The translations under genes and the position numbers were made by a program. DNA of 64,000 nt from Syngnathus acus (Eukaryota; Chordata; Actinopteri; Syngnathiformes; Syngnathidae), in NCBI RefSeq assembly GCF_901709675.1, contig NC_051088.1, positions 21,178,693 to 21,242,692 on the forward strand, written 5' to 3'. Below are positions 1 to 14,800 of this stretch, piece by piece (positions within the stretch are counted from its first letter, which is position 1; each line of letters begins with the position of its first letter). The notes below the pieces were generated by a model that was given only the letters and a program-made list of their open reading frames with translations, ran no database searches and had not been told where the DNA came from.

Positions 1-1113
<1,113 letters not shown>

Positions 1114-2710
1114 CTTGCCTGCTTGCCAGGCGTTGCAGGAAACCTGCTCGTTGCCCATGAGATGCAAATGAGAACTTTTGGGTGCTGCCAATGTAATTGT
1201 ACTAAATATCAAGTTTCTACTCGTTGAGGCACTTGACTATTTAGTCTGACTCATCACCAGCATATGTTTGCTGTTAGAGACAATGTCCTGCAGAGGAAGC
1301 GCGATGTTCTAACCAAAGTGATTTGAATTAACTTGACAACAGATTGTTTAGCTGCAAATAACGTTGCACTTTATATAATCAAATCAACCTGTGTGTAATC
1401 AAAAAGATTTGTCATATTGCGTGTGCCGTGTGGGGAAACCAAGAAAGTTGAATGTTCATTACCACTTTTATTTTTTTCCAGGATGATACCAGAATAATGA
1501 CTCAATTCTTGAGTTGTCACTGATACCGATGCCACTCGTACTTTTAACATTTCCTGCAAAAAAACAATGGCATAATTCTAAAGAAAAAACTATCACAATC
1601 CAGTAAATTTTCTTAAAATTGTGTGAAATTAACGGCAATGTTCTATTCTAATTTCTAATTCCTGATTGTAAAACGCGGATCGCCAATAATGGCCGTCGAG
1701 AGTGCTAATACCTTGAAATAAGGCTGGTATCCGCATCGTTATTTCACTCTTCCTTTGTTTAACCCCTTTCAGCGTCAATATTAGATTGTTTTGTGTTTTC
1801 CCTGTTTGGCTGCAAGCACTCCAGTAACCCAAATATTGACTTCACAACCATGCCTTTGTTCGTATTTAAGCCTTATTGCTTTGTTGTGGCTTCTCCAAAT
1901 GTGAATCGTAATCATTAATCACTTGCCGCTTTGACTGTCCGTGTTGGAGATGTATTATCTTTACAGCTTGGGCTGTTAGAATTATGGATGCTGATGATTT
2001 TAATAAAATAATTGCGAATCAGAAAGTTCCTCAAATGTCCTGCAGCATTTTTCTTAGAAAACTTAACTTGCTTGATTTGGAAGTCCAGTCCAGTGCGGTA
2101 ATTGCCAACCACTGTTCCATGCCAGACCATCAGGTATGTTGCTAGCCCTTTTCCAGTTTTATTTAATTGGTATTTTAATTTATTTCAGTGGAACAGGCAG
2201 AGCTGTTCAAAACCTTTTCCATAATTGCAACTATTGTTTATCCACTTTTAGTGACACATACAATTGAAGGCGTGACATTTTCTAATACAAAATACACGCA
2301 TTGGCTCAAATAAGGTTGCGGAATACTCCAGTTTGAATTTTGGTTTTGCAGAAGTTGACCGAGCGCCACCTTGTGCTTTTCACATGAAACTACACCATAG
2401 CGCCGTCTTCTGCTTTTCACATGAAACTACACCATATAAACGAATCAAAATTACTCACGCCCACAATGAGCTGGAATGTTCTTTAAAAAGCAAATGCAGT
2501 AGATAAAATTAAAATCATGGTTGACCTACGGGCTTTTCGTACCAGAAATATAATGAGAGGCGCTGTATCGTGTGTAAAGGAATGTGTTGATGCGTTTCCA
2601 TGGCGACCTGACGCGACACATGACTTGCTTATGCTGATGATATTTCTAATTGTGTGCCAGGTAGGGATTCCACGTGGCAATTTTTTTTTTTTTTTTTAAA
2701 GACAGCATCC
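1114..2710. other. Intergenic DNA between ccdc28a and ect2l
   Basis: No conserved exon was recognised. It should hold the ccdc28a 3'UTR and the ect2l promoter. The only structure seen is a 37-base unit present twice in tandem at 2363-2399 and 2400-2436; the last 26 bases of the two copies are identical. An A/T-run precedes the ect2l start. Confidence 0.6.
2363..2436. repeat. Two-copy 37-bp tandem repeat
   Basis: Copies 2363-2399 and 2400-2436 both begin GCGCC and end in TGAAACTACACCATA. They differ only at a few bases in the first third. This looks like a local slippage duplication with no assigned function. Confidence 0.8.
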
Positions 2711-5700
2711 ATGGAGAAGAGGAAGCTGAACTCAAGCACTCGCTTCAGCTGTTGGACTCCGTTGAGTAACCATACGGAGAACATGCAGGTCAGACGCAGA
2801 ACACTAAAAAATAAGCTTCACTGGTACATTAACAATTAATAGACTGTGATCCAATGGACGCAAATGCTAGAATCGCCATAAACGTTATTTTTTATTATTT
2901 AATTTGACCAAAAAGCAGGTATAGTAACCCATCCCATGATCTGGTGGTCATCTTCGTGCTTGTTCCCCAACAGTTATTTGAAGAGCGGATCAACCTAGTG
3001 GTGCACTGGTTTGAACTATGGACTGACCGACAAAGGAAGCACATGCTGCATTCTGTGCTCACACGATGCACCAAGCCTCAGCTCAGGTAAAGCCGTCTTT
3101 CTCCTCCTGTAAAATGCACACAACAGAACATTCTCCACTGATCACCCGAGCAGGTACTGCAGAGATCTGCTGACCGAAACGCTTCCAACGACTCGAGTGG
3201 ACTTCACAGCGGTGTTGCCCCGCTTCCTGTCACTTTACATCATGTCCTTCCTGTCTCCTTTGGACCTCTGCTCCGCCGCCCAAGTCAGCTGGCATTGGAG
3301 AATTCTGTCTGAACAGGTGGGGAAAGCCAAAAGCACTGGCGGAACTATGATTATTTTCTTGGGGGGTAAATAAAATAAAAAAATAAATAAAAAAAATAAA
3401 AAATTCTTTAAAAAATACATATGATACATATTTTTATTATGGATGAGTGGAGATGTTAAAAAAAAAAAAAATCCAGTAGAAATTGGAAAATACCCAAAAG
3501 TCAATTATCTGGCCTGGCACCAAGCATATTCGAGGGGGGGGGGGGCAGTCTCCCGTGACCTCGTCGCCCCAACCGGCCTCCATCTATCTCTGTCAGTGGT
3601 CAAAAGATGAACAATTATTTATAACGTGTAAGTTTATAACATGTGAGTTTAATCATTGTGGCTCAAATAAACCCCAGGACTGCCTCTGGGCGGGGCGCTG
3701 CGTACGACAAGGTTGGTTTCTTCCCTACGTCCCTGGAGAAAAGGAATATGGCGCTTGGAAGAACTACTTCATCTCCTGCATCAGCACACTGGACAGGCTG
3801 ACTCCTCTTGAGGCAGCACAACCGTACTGGACACTCAGCCAACATTATGATAGCGAGGAAGAAGAAGAAGAAGAGGAGAGACTGAAAGAGAGAATAATCA
3901 GGAAGTTGACCAGAGCAAAGATTGACGAGGAGAAGAGTGAGTGAAAGCAGTCAAGTAAAAACAAAAAAAATTGCAAATGTAGCTATTGGGATTTTTTTCC
4001 CTGCAGGACTAGCACTGAGAACCAGAAAAGCCTGGAGCAGCAGCACAAAATTGGGAGAATCCGGAAGCGGTGGCATCCAGAGCCAAGCAACCAACCTTGG
4101 GACACTTTTCAAGATTCCAGGTCCTCCTGACTTGAGTCTGAGCACAAGCCTGAGCTCGGAGAGGAACGTGGGGCTCAGTTCCAGCAAGTCAAAAATTGAG
4201 TTAATCACAATATACAATTTAAATTACTCATTTGTGGTTGAGTTCCTGGAAATTTATTTTTTAAATATATTTTAGTCATCCAATTGAAACATTCCTCAAT
4301 ATTGTAACCGTTTATAAGCCGAGCTGCTGTTTGAAATTTTCCCGAGCAGAGCGAGTGGGCCACTGTCCAAATACGTCTCCAGACCTGCACCACTCCAAGC
4401 CTCCAACATCTCCCGCCATCCTGCAGACAACCTGCTGTTGCTCTCCAATAAAATCCCCGCTTACGAGGTAACCCAGCAACTTCAAGAAGACAAAAACATG
4501 GTGGATGAAAACACTTCAGCAGTCATTTTCCATGTAGCTGGTCCTGAGCGGCGCCAAAGCGGACGTGCTCGTTGTCCTCTATGACCATCGAGGGACCTTC
4601 TCGGCATTATTGTCCCAGTTGGAGGGGGCTGTTTCCGGGCGCTCGTTCAAAAGGCTCGGCCTGTTAGCACCCGGAGGAACAGAACAAGTCCAACTCTTTC
4701 ACGGTGAGGAATAACAATTTGCATTTCAAAATCTATTTCATGATGTTGTTCAATTCTAACGGTACCACGAAGAGCTTCTTTCGTCAATATCTTTTGTTCT
4801 TGCAGATAGATGTTTATCAGACAGAAGCATACTCACCCCGGCCCATCGATATTTCTGGGAAAAATTGTCCACCCTGGTGGTCCCTGCTGAGCAAGGCGTT
4901 GGGATTGACATTTTCTCACCATGCGCAGCATCAAGTGGGTCGTCTCCCGTTCTCGCTGTGACTCAGGAGCAACTCTGCGGCGTAACATCTCGTCTCTTTC
5001 AGCCTCAGGTGTGGCGCTCATGCAGAAGCTGGCCGCTCTCACGGGTCTGAAGGTTTCGGCACCGATGGGTCTCGCCACTGGAAGTTTTCAAAATAGTGAG
5101 TGTGCCAGTCTCACAGTACCATCAAGTTTCCATTCCAGAAGAACAAAACCAAGTTTGTTACCCATCTTTAGTCCTTAGCGATTGGTCTGATGGCAGTATC
5201 GGTGCCGTCGGGTTCTCCGACCCGCAACCGGGAGGCCCGGCGCTGCGTTACATCACTGAGCCGGTCCTGCTGGGCTGGTGCAGGCAGGCCCAATGGATGG
5301 AGGAAGCTCTGGTGGAGATGAGAAACTCTCTGGAGTTCCGACTTCAGCCGGTTGGCCTTCAAGCCCGAGGCAGAGCTCTGGGTGGGTGTCCCACTTCTCG
5401 TAGACTTGCAGGAACCCGTCTTGTAACTTCCCGTGACTCCACAGGTCATTCTCTATGGGAAAGCGTCCATCTTGAGGATCTGTGTTTGTCCGAAGATCTG
5501 ACTGCGGCGCTCACTGAGGGACTCACTGTTCTCGGCAAACAGGCGGAGGTAACTGTAGGGCTTGCTGATCTTTAGTTCCAAGATCACAAGACTAGCAGGG
5601 GGGTGACAAATCTTTACGGGTCTTGCATCTTCAGACCAGACCATTTGAGTTTCTCGCTGCCTTCCTGACGAAATGGAGTGATGAGGATGAGACGAGAGAA

Positions 5701-8075
5701 GAAAACCAATTGTCCAATGTCTCTGTGATGTCGGGACTTCCTGAGGTGTGACGTGTCGCCTTTGTTGAGATCGGACACATCTTCATCTATTACTCGCCTC
5801 GTCTTGCAGACGCAGCTGGACTGGAGAGGCGTCATTGTCCGAGAGCTGCAACACAGCGAGGTTCTCTACATCAGCAGACTGAGCGCTATTGTGAAGGTCT
5901 GTCCTCTTAACAAATACAAATTGCAGATATCGTATCCCTAAAAATACTAACGAGTGATTTTTACTTGGTAATTTGCATTCTTGGTTACCTGCCTCCATGT
6001 TAAAGGCATACCAAGAACCTCTCACGGCAGCCCTCAACTCCAAAAGGGCCATTCTCAGCCTTCCCGAAATGCTTATCGTCCTGAGCCCCGTTGCCGAAAT
6101 CCTGGACCTCAACAGGTGCGCCCCAGCCACACTTTTTGTCTCTGTGAACATTTCCCAGAAGTCTTCTTGTTGGTCCCAAGGGAGTTCAAGGCAGATCTGG
6201 ATGTCAGACTGCAGCAGTGGGGAGCCGAGCAATGTGTCGGCGACGTGTGCTTGAAACTGTGCGCACGGCTCAGAGTGTACACCAACTATCTCAACAACTA
6301 CATAACTGCTCTCGGTACCATCGACAAGGTAACGACCCTACCGATCGGATTCAAGACCTATAGAACATATTTTACACTGGACTGTCATATTAACAAGTAA
6401 TGGGAAAATGAAGCTTCAAAATTGCTTCGTGAACCAGTTGTTGTTTTCATTGGCTCCTCGAGATGGCGATGTTGGCAAGATAGTGTGCTTCATCTTGAAG
6501 CTTTATTTTCCCGTCATTAATATTAGCTCAGTGGGGTAACCGGAATATTAGAAACAACTCAGTGTGATGACATGTCTTTTTTTTCCCCATAAAACTACAA
6601 ATGGTTATGTTTCCATCTTGCGAAGCCCTTTGAGACTGCTTGATTTAGGGCTATACAAATAAACTTGACTTGACTTGACTTGTTTGTGGTTACCATTGCA
6701 ACAGTTATATCAATTTAGAATTGCTTATGTATGCCTGTCAGTGCCGGGATACAAAGCCAGCATTTCGCGCTTTTCTCCAGAGAACCGACAGAACTCTCAC
6801 GACCCACATGCTGAGGTAATCTCGTCCACGCTTGTGATCTGTTGAACTGCAACACGCATCTCGCATATGGACGTGGGTTTGTGTTGATGTTTGAGCTTGC
6901 TCCTCAAGTTTACAGGAGCTGCTGCTGTGTCCGGTGTGGAGAATCCACGAGTACACAACGCTGCTGCAAGCGCTGACTTTACACACACATGCTAGTCATC
7001 CTGATCACACACAAGTCTCCTCTGCCCTCGACACCTTGCGACGATACACGCAGTTCATCCAAAAGGTAGAACGTCAAACACACACAGTGAATATCTTTGC
7101 CAGAAAAAAAGAAAAAATGAAAGCCATTTGTCTCGTTGCAGCTAAAGCGTAACTGTGAAAGAGACCGGCTGTTAGAGGAAACCCAACAAATGATCCAAGG
7201 CTGTCCGGTAGAACTACTTTTACTTTTCTTTACAATTTTTACTCAAGCAGGTGTGAAAGTATTTGTGTGTGTCTGCCCGCAGAGTCTCAGGGCGGCAAAC
7301 CGGCAGCTGATAACCAATCAGGATGCTGCGTTGCTACACAGCCCCCATGACCACATACCCGAGTCGATCAGGTGGCCATTTCAGAAAAAAATCCAAATTG
7401 TTTGCATTGCTCCTCAGATAGCGATAATTCACTTTTTGAGAATGATTTCTAATGAAGCTTCAAAATTGCTTCGTGAACCAGTTGTTGTTTTCTTTGGCTC
7501 CTCAAGATGGCACTCTCTGTGTTCACACTGACTTGCTGCCAACATTGCCAGCGAGAGGAGCCAAAGAAAACAACAACTGGTTCACGAAGCAATTTTGAAG
7601 CTTCATCAAGCTAGTATGTAGGATGGAGGAATAAATCTTGTCAAGTATCAATGCTACTCTTGCAGATGATTTTGAGTTACACTATGTTTGTTTAGGCTCT
7701 ACGAGCACGTGGCGGACATCAGCCTCTTCCTGTTCACTGATGTTCTGATGTTGACCCGGAGGCAAAAGCAACATACACCTTTCACACTAGAGCACAAGAG
7801 CACGCACATATTTCTGGCCTCCGTGGCGCTCGCCAGTCTGACTGTGAGGAAGATGACACACTTGCGCTGTAAGTTGCCACGCACAAACACAAATTTCGCT
7901 GCTGCTGCTGCTTTCCTTTGCTCAATCGCTTGATATTCCCCCAGACGTGAAGCACGCCTTCATGTTGGAGGCTCCGTCTCGCTCGTGGATTTGCGCCACA
8001 GAGCGAAGCCAGGAGATGGATCACTTCCTGTGTGTGCTGAGCACCGCCTTGCAGACATCTCTGAGGTCCACGTGA
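2711..8075 (+). CDS. ect2l: ECT2-like F-box/RhoGEF protein
   Basis: Twenty-one exons splice in phase: 2711-2788, 2974-3086, 3154-3316, 3678-3936, 4007-4187, 4350-4467, 4538-4703, 4806-4934, 5003-5095, 5172-5381, 5445-5548, 5635-5745, 5810-5896, 6006-6115, 6181-6328, 6742-6815, 6909-7065, 7142-7207, 7283-7371, 7696-7868 and 7945-8075. This gives 919 residues, close to human ECT2L (about 904). An F-box lies at about residues 85-135 ([20 protein letters not shown], then QVSWHWRI). A DH (RhoGEF) domain starts near 580 ([17 protein letters not shown]) and a PH-like domain runs from about 800 ([19 protein letters not shown]) to the end. The combination suggests a GEF for Rho-type GTPases linked to an SCF ubiquitin ligase; the substrate is unknown. 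An eight-Glu run follows the F-box. The start was chosen because the exon encodes the conserved WTPLSN segment. The 4187 donor is the least certain junction. Confidence 0.93.
3455..3540. repeat. Dispersed repeat copy in ect2l intron 3
   Basis: An A-run is followed by AAATACCCAAAAGTCAATTA and a CCTGGCACC stretch. The same order of words occurs at 26525-26600 in the filip1l intron (AAATACCCAAAGGTCAATTA, CCTGGCACC). Two copies 23 kb apart indicate an interspersed element, family not identified. Confidence 0.6.
6407..6530. mobile_element. Degenerate copy of a foldback MITE
   Basis: The stretch from 6408 shares the arm sequence of the element at 7452-7606 (ATGAAGCTTCAAAATTGCTT onward, about 50 bases). 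The opposite arm survives only partly, as CTTCATCTTGAAGCTTTA near 6489-6506. It lies in ect2l intron 15. Confidence 0.65.
7452..7606. mobile_element. Foldback MITE with perfect 52-bp inverted repeats
   Basis: Bases 7452-7503 are the exact reverse complement of 7555-7606, separated by a 51-base loop. There is no open frame inside. This is the form of a non-autonomous DNA transposon (MITE). A second, decayed copy sits 1 kb upstream in the same gene. It lies within ect2l intron 19. The superfamily cannot be told without target-site duplications or a full-length parent. Confidence 0.8.
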
Positions 8076-8838
8076 TCGGAGCTGCAGCCACACGAGGACA
8101 GAAGGAGGTTTGGGTTGGACTTGAATTGTCAGGAAATCGCACGTAAAAATGTTTAGCATGCATCATGATTACTCTTTAATTGCATAACATTACAGTGAAG
8201 GTTTCATTTCCAGCCGCTATATTGTTTTTCCACATTTGGTATGTTACAGCAAAAAAAATGAATATTTTTTCTCTAAATTCTATACACAGCAACTCATAAT
8301 GACAAATGTATTAGAAATTGTATTACAAATTAAAATGAAGTAAACTTTGCTGAATGTTTTCCATTTTAGAATAATGCTGTAACAAAATGTGAGCTCATGA
8401 GAGTGCAGCTGTATTTTATTCTTTATCATTTCTGATGCAGAATTTGTGATCAAGATCAATTTCAGACGTAAATGTTGCGGTATAAAAGATCTTTATTGAA
8501 CCAAGAGGGGGAGGAGAAAAAAAAAACATCTTTAGAAGTGTGACGCGGTTACATTTCATCATTGGTTTATCACATTTAGTACAACATTATTATGGCCACT
8601 TCCCATTTAAAAAAAAGTTATTCTCCAGTCTTTTTTAAATTGGTTTTTGTTTTTCAAACTGATAAAAAATAAATACAGTACAAATAAGCAACATTTATCA
8701 AGTAGCCTTCCTATTCATTACGATTTACCTGGGTTGCAGTGACGCTGACATAAAAAAAAAAATAAAGCAGCTACTTTATACTAGGTGACTCTCTCTACCT
8801 CTCCTTGTCATTTTCTTTTCTTTATTCCTGACATGTGA
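8076..8838. other. Convergent 3' region of ect2l and filip1l
   Basis: It holds the two 3'UTRs facing each other. Poly(A) signals are visible for filip1l (minus-strand AATAAA at 8492-8497). A possible one for ect2l is the plus-strand AATAAA near 8760, in an A-rich run. No exon is seen. Confidence 0.6.
8492..8497 (-). terminator. filip1l poly(A) signal
   Basis: AATAAA on the minus strand, about 340 bases past the stop codon of the terminal filip1l exon. It is the first such signal downstream. Confidence 0.6.
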
Positions 8839-11800
8839 CTAAAGTCTGCGGTTGGCGAGGTTTGGGTTATTGTTATTGGTTCTGTGCGCGGCTGCAGACG
8901 TGAGCACAGCCTGAACTTTGCCACTGCTTAAAGGCGTGTGCAGAGATTGGCTCCGAATCTGCATCGCCCCGTTGCCGCTTGTCCCTTTTACAGACGTGAA
9001 GCCCTTTGGTTTTGGGATTCTTGTCGGTCCCGGGCGTCGGAATGATTCTTGAGGTATCTGGAGGAGCACAGAAAGAAAAACAAAAGCGATTTGAAGTTTG
9101 TATACCACGAAATAGCTCAAGAGACGGCGCAGTTGCAAAATCAAAGTTACCACTAGGTGGAGCCAAACACGTTTCATAAGTTCCACAAAAGTCTTCCCTT
9201 GCAGATGTTGCAGAGACGTGGGTGCAGTTACGCATTTTGGGAATGACTAGTTGTCTGAAAATGGGCAAACATGTTGCTCACTTTGTCCAAGTCAGCTAAT
9301 GTCTACGTTTAATTTTGTTTGTATCGTAAAAGACAATGAGGACTAAGTAGTTTGTGTTTATAGTAGATTTTCAAAATACTAATACTAGTAAATTTTATTG
9401 AACTAAACGAATGAACGTTTTCACCAGTCACACCGCTGTAAAGAATTAATGTTATGTTTTAGTGAATTAAGACTTTCAAGCAAAGTTTGACCGTTTGGTT
9501 ATTTAGTATTTAAGGTGAGATGGTGATCATTTGCTTCTAAAAGTCGGGTTACTCGTAAAAATATGACCATTTATATATTTATAATATATTTATTATATCT
9601 TTTGCTAAAATGTTAATAGACAGGCCTAACAAAATGCTGAGTGGGCATTGCGTCTTAATTTTGACCTGCAAGCTGAGTCAGACGTTCATTCATCTTCTGT
9701 GACCTTTCACTGAAGTTTATTCTTATATCGTGAAGTGAAGTCAAAGTTGCAGACAGCAGAATATGTGTCAATACTTGATTCTATTTTCTTCTTTGGCATA
9801 TCGTCGCTGCGGCAGGAGCTCAGCTTCCTCTCGCTGTTCCCATAGCAACCAAACAAAAGCTTTGTTTTGGTGTTTGCGCAGGAGAGCGCTGACATTCACA
9901 GCGTTTGCATGCCCATTTGCGTGAGATGTTTTATGTTTAGAGAAAGCCCCTAGACCAACATTATCATATTTTTATCTCCCCTGCTGGTCACCACGCTTGC
10001 TGTCATCTGTTCTGGAAATTCAGGAAGTTTCAGTGCAGCTGTTGGGGAAAGTTTGCGCGATGAATCCAAAGTGGATCGCAGACAGCAGAACCCAGCTGCT
10101 CCGGTCTCTCAGGCTTCGCACTAATGAAGAGCATCTTGTTCAGCATGCATCATGTCTTCCTGCCCGGACCTACCGAGGATCCAGTTTCTTTAGCTGTGAC
10201 GCTTTTTTAAAAATTATTATTTTACTTTATTTTCCATTTTGAGCTCCAGGGCTGTAATGGTTGCATGAAATGAATGAGAATTCGATATTTTGAGAAACAT
10301 CTCAAATTGAATCAAATCTAGTTGCTTTGATTCCAAATCCATTTTGATGGTGTAGAAAGGCAACTTAAAAAAAGTCCGTCGGTCATAATACTGGACCAAA
10401 AATGCTTTTTTTTTTTTTTTTAATTTCTGACTTTCATAGCTCAGAAGTTTGAACACTCATTGACATTAAAAATGTGAGTACAAAAAGTTATAAAATGATT
10501 GATAAAAATGTGAGTTTGTTTGCATCCCAACAATGGAAACAAAATTGACCATACATGCAAACCAACTTAAAGAACAACCTTTTTTGTTTTTGACGACACG
10601 CGACTGAAACATGCTGCATTCGGTGAAGAAATGAGGCGGGTGAACATGGATGACAAACTCCAACAACTTTAATTCTCAGAAACAAACTCAGACGTGCGAG
10701 AGGACAGAAAAAAAATGTACATCAGTGTCAACACGGGACGTGCACTCGGTTTAGTCCAACGAATCAAACCCAACCGAGCAAAGCAACCACAAACAAAGCC
10801 ACAGTTCTAAGTCAGCTAACTCTGAGTCAAGGAAATGGATCAGGAACAGGGTCGGGGGGGGTTTGTATCGAACCTCTGAAGGGATGGTTGAGGGGGGTGT
10901 CATAGGGGTCAGTCGTAAACGTTACTTACTGTAATCTGCGATGGGCGTTGGCTTTGGGTGGCGGTGGGCTTAATCATGATGCTACTGGTGATTTTGCTCT
11001 TGCTTTTGGGTGTTGCCACGCCGCCGTTAGCGATCCTCTGTTCCTGCGCTGCTGCTGAGTTGAAGGCCCCCCCTAAGTGAATGTGGATTTTGTTGTCCTC
11101 TGTGGTGATGATATTTGACCCAGAACTGTTGGACCTCTGCACCTGCCAGCCGTTTTGGCGTTCGGGGGTCACACGGAAGACGGCGTGCCCTCCGGCGACC
11201 TCCGCTGGCTCGGAGGAGACGTTGCGGTCGGGGGTGGTCGTTGTGACGGAAACGATTTGGATAGGGGATACGGCTCTCTCGGGGGTGGTTGAGCTGGAAG
11301 AATTGGGGCTCAGGGTTCTGGAGTACGTTGCCATGGTGAGAGGAGAGAGCATCCTATCTGGAGAATGCGATATTGGAGAACCTCTTGGTGAAATGGCGGC
11401 GTTCTGGATGATGGTGATTCTTTGTTTGGGCGGGGCTCCGCTTGTGGGGATGATGGCGGTGCTGGTGAAGGACGGCGTGTTCTCCGCATTGGGGCTGGTG
11501 ATCTCCAGCGTCGCCATGTTGTGTCCGTGCTCTGGAGTCACTTTGATTTGAAGCGGCTGGCCGGGATTGTGGGTCAGTACCACGTCTCCGGCCTGGACGT
11601 GGTTACCATTGGGCCGAGCTCGAAATTTGCTATTCAGCTCATTGGAGACTCTTCTCATACTGTTATTGAGGTTATTGATATTATTCACGAGGGAGGGGCC
11701 ACGTTTGTAAACCTCATTGTCCTCAGAGTCACCCTCGCCGCACAGCTTCCCGTTAAGCACCGCACGCTCCAACGGAACCGCCGTCGAAAGGTCATCAGGG

Positions 11801-14800
11801 TCGGTCTGGACCTCTTTGGTGGCGAGGTGCAGATCGGAAAAACGCCTTCCGTTCATGCCCGGGCGCAAACTTTTACTAAATCTACGATATCGTTCCAGTT
11901 CCCGCGTGAGGGTCTCCATCTCCCTGGCCAGCTCTTTGTTTCGGATCTCTTGTTGGGTGAGCTTCCTTCGCAGAGAGGCCTGGTCGGTTTTCATGTGGCA
12001 TATGGACTCGTCTTGTCCCATGTACTCGTGGATCTTCTCTTTGAGAGCCGCGACCTCCTGTGTCAAATGACTCGACCTCGCCTCTTCTTCCTTCAAACGT
12101 TTGAACAAAACGTGTTCTTGGTTGGAATCGTTTTTCTCGGCCAGCTGGTATGTGGAAAGTTCTTTTCTGGACATTTCCAGCTCCTTCATCAAAGCCTGGG
12201 CCTTCTCCTGCTCGTTTGTGAATTTCTTCTCCAAGGATTCTAGCTCGTCTGTTTTCAAAAGCTCGCTATCTCCGACGCGAATGTCTTTGAGTTTGCGTCG
12301 AAGGCGCTCAACCTCCTGGGTCAAGTCTTTGACTTTGTTGTCTTCTTGTTGGAAACGGTTGGCCAAGGGTGTTTTCACGTGCTCCTCTTTGACTTTGCTC
12401 CTCAGGTAGTCTCGTTCTATCGTCTCGAGTGATTGCAGCCGTTTTTTCATCAGATTGATTTTGGACTCCAAATCCATGTTCTTCTCCTCCTGGTCCCTTA
12501 GTTTGCCTTTGAGGTCATCCCGTTCCCTCTTGGCCTCGCACATCTTCTGCTCCAGCTCAGCCTTGGACCTCAAAGCTTTCTTGCTCTCCTCGATGAGCTT
12601 TTCCGTGACCGTTGTGACCTTCTCCTGTTCGGCCTGAAGTTTGCCAGAACTGTTTTGCACTTTGTTCTCCATCTGCTTGAGCTTCTCCGCCATGGTCTTC
12701 CTCTCATCGACCAACATGACCGTCAGCGTCTTCAACTTGGTGAGATCCTCCTTCAGCGTCAACTCCGTCTTTTCCAGCTGACCTTCAGCACATTCCAGGT
12801 CTTTAACTTGAGCTTTCAAGGCTTCCAGTTCACCAGAGAGCGTCTTGGACACAGTCTTTTCCCTCTCGAGGTTTCGTTTCAGCGAGTTGCATTCCTCTTT
12901 GCTCTCGCTAAACGCACCCTCGAGTTTTTCCAAGTCCATAATTCTCTGATTCAGTTTGTCCACTTCGGCCTTCAAACTGTAACTTTGACTGGCTTCTTTT
13001 TCCAGTTTCTTGTTGAGATCTCTGCAGTGGTCCTCCATCCGAATCAGTTCCTCGTCCTTCCCTTCCATCTCGAGCACTCTCTTCCGCAGCTCTTCTAGTT
13101 CGGACATGAAGCCGGAGTTTCCGCATTCACCTCGGCTCATTTTGTCCCTCATCTCCTGAAGTTCCTCCTCGGCTCTTCGCAGGGTCTTATTGGTGTCCTC
13201 CAGTTCGTCAAGCTGTCTGCTTAACGTGGACAACTTGTGACGCAGCTGCCGGTTCTGCGCATCCTCGCTCGTCAACTTGGCCATCACGGTTTCCTGCTCC
13301 TGATGGTGTCGACCGATGCAGTCACGTAACTCCGCCTCCAGGCGACACACCTTCTGCTCTTCTTCTCGGAGGTTGGCGTTGGCTAAGCTCAACTCCTCCT
13401 GAACCTGTGAAGCAGTTGTGCTCAACTGTTGGACTTTGGCCGTCTGTTGATTTAGCTGCTCGTTGAGACGCTGCTGTTCGTCCACCACCATCAACGCAAA
13501 GGACTTGACCTTTGTCAGTTCCTCTTTCAAGCTCGTGACCTTTTTGTTGTTCTCTTGGTCTTTTCGTTCTTGGTAGGCCCTTTCCTGATCAATTAACAGC
13601 TTCAACCTGAAAAAGAGGAAGTCAGGAAGATTTACTCTAAGATAAAGTTGTGTTCCCACTAAGCGGTGTTGTTCATCGCCGTTTTGGAACAATTTTTACC
13701 GCGACATGCTTTGCCGAGGATGATAAGTAAGACAACAGTAAAACAAAAGTTGAAGAAAAAAAATCTCCAAAATGTTCATCATTATCCCAAATAGATGCTG
13801 ACTGATTATGTTTTGAGTCTTGATTTTAAGTGCCGTGTGGTGCGAGGTGGCTAGGTTAGATGTTAGTTACAGATAGATTTAGTTATTTTAATTTTTCTAC
13901 AGGAATTTTTCTCAGTTTGAAAAAAATATATAAATATATATATAGTATTTTAGTATATTTTTAGGATTTTTTTTTTTAGTATTTTGCGCAACTTCAAGTG
14001 TTTCCTGGCCCCACTGCATGTTTTGTATCCTATTCTTTTGAGTTGTAATTTTCAATCCAGATATTATTTTTGCATTGTACCATGTCAAAATGGTGTTCAC
14101 ATTTTTTTTCACATTTCAAAAGAAGGTGATTGGATGTAGCATTGTTGCATTTGATTTGGTGACAGTTTAAAAGAGCTCAACTTTGAAGTAAAAGTAACAC
14201 ATATTCATCCATTTACAATTCATCCATATACAAGCACATTAGGATGATTACTATATATCACTATTATCAACACAATCACACCTTTGGACTATTTATTGTC
14301 AAATGAAAATAACATGCATGTTTTGGGAGTGCGTGAGAAACCTGAGAACATGAAAAATCTGAAAATTAAATGTTTCAATGAAGCGTCAAACTCAAATTCA
14401 TCATTACTTTTAGTTTTGTTATTCAGAGATTTACTTAATTCAGTGGGACAAATCTGAGTTTACAGAGTTTAAAACTAATATAGAGTGCACTTTTTTTTTC
14501 CATTTTGAAAATAAACCACCTTGTTTTACAGTGTAGAAAAGTAAGTTGAGATCAGATGCGTGTCACCATCCAAATCATCCCGCAAGAAAAAAACTCCCCA
14601 GTACACTTTCTTGACCTAATGTCAAGTCCAATTTACATAAACCGGCCTTAATCACAGAAACGTCTGTGATCCATTTGCCACCGAATGAAGATCTGCCAAA
14701 GTTTCTCGATCAAGTCAAGCGAGCCTACCTGCAGTAAAGCTTCTCCTGGTGTCACTGCCATGAGTTATTTTGCCGTGCATCGCGCGCCGCGCTCTCTGAG

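Noticed and set aside
11422-12243. 273-codon open frame antisense to the filip1l coiled coil
   Set aside because: It is the mirror of a long, Gln/Glu/Leu-rich coding exon, where antisense stops are rare. It has no start context, splice sites or family likeness.
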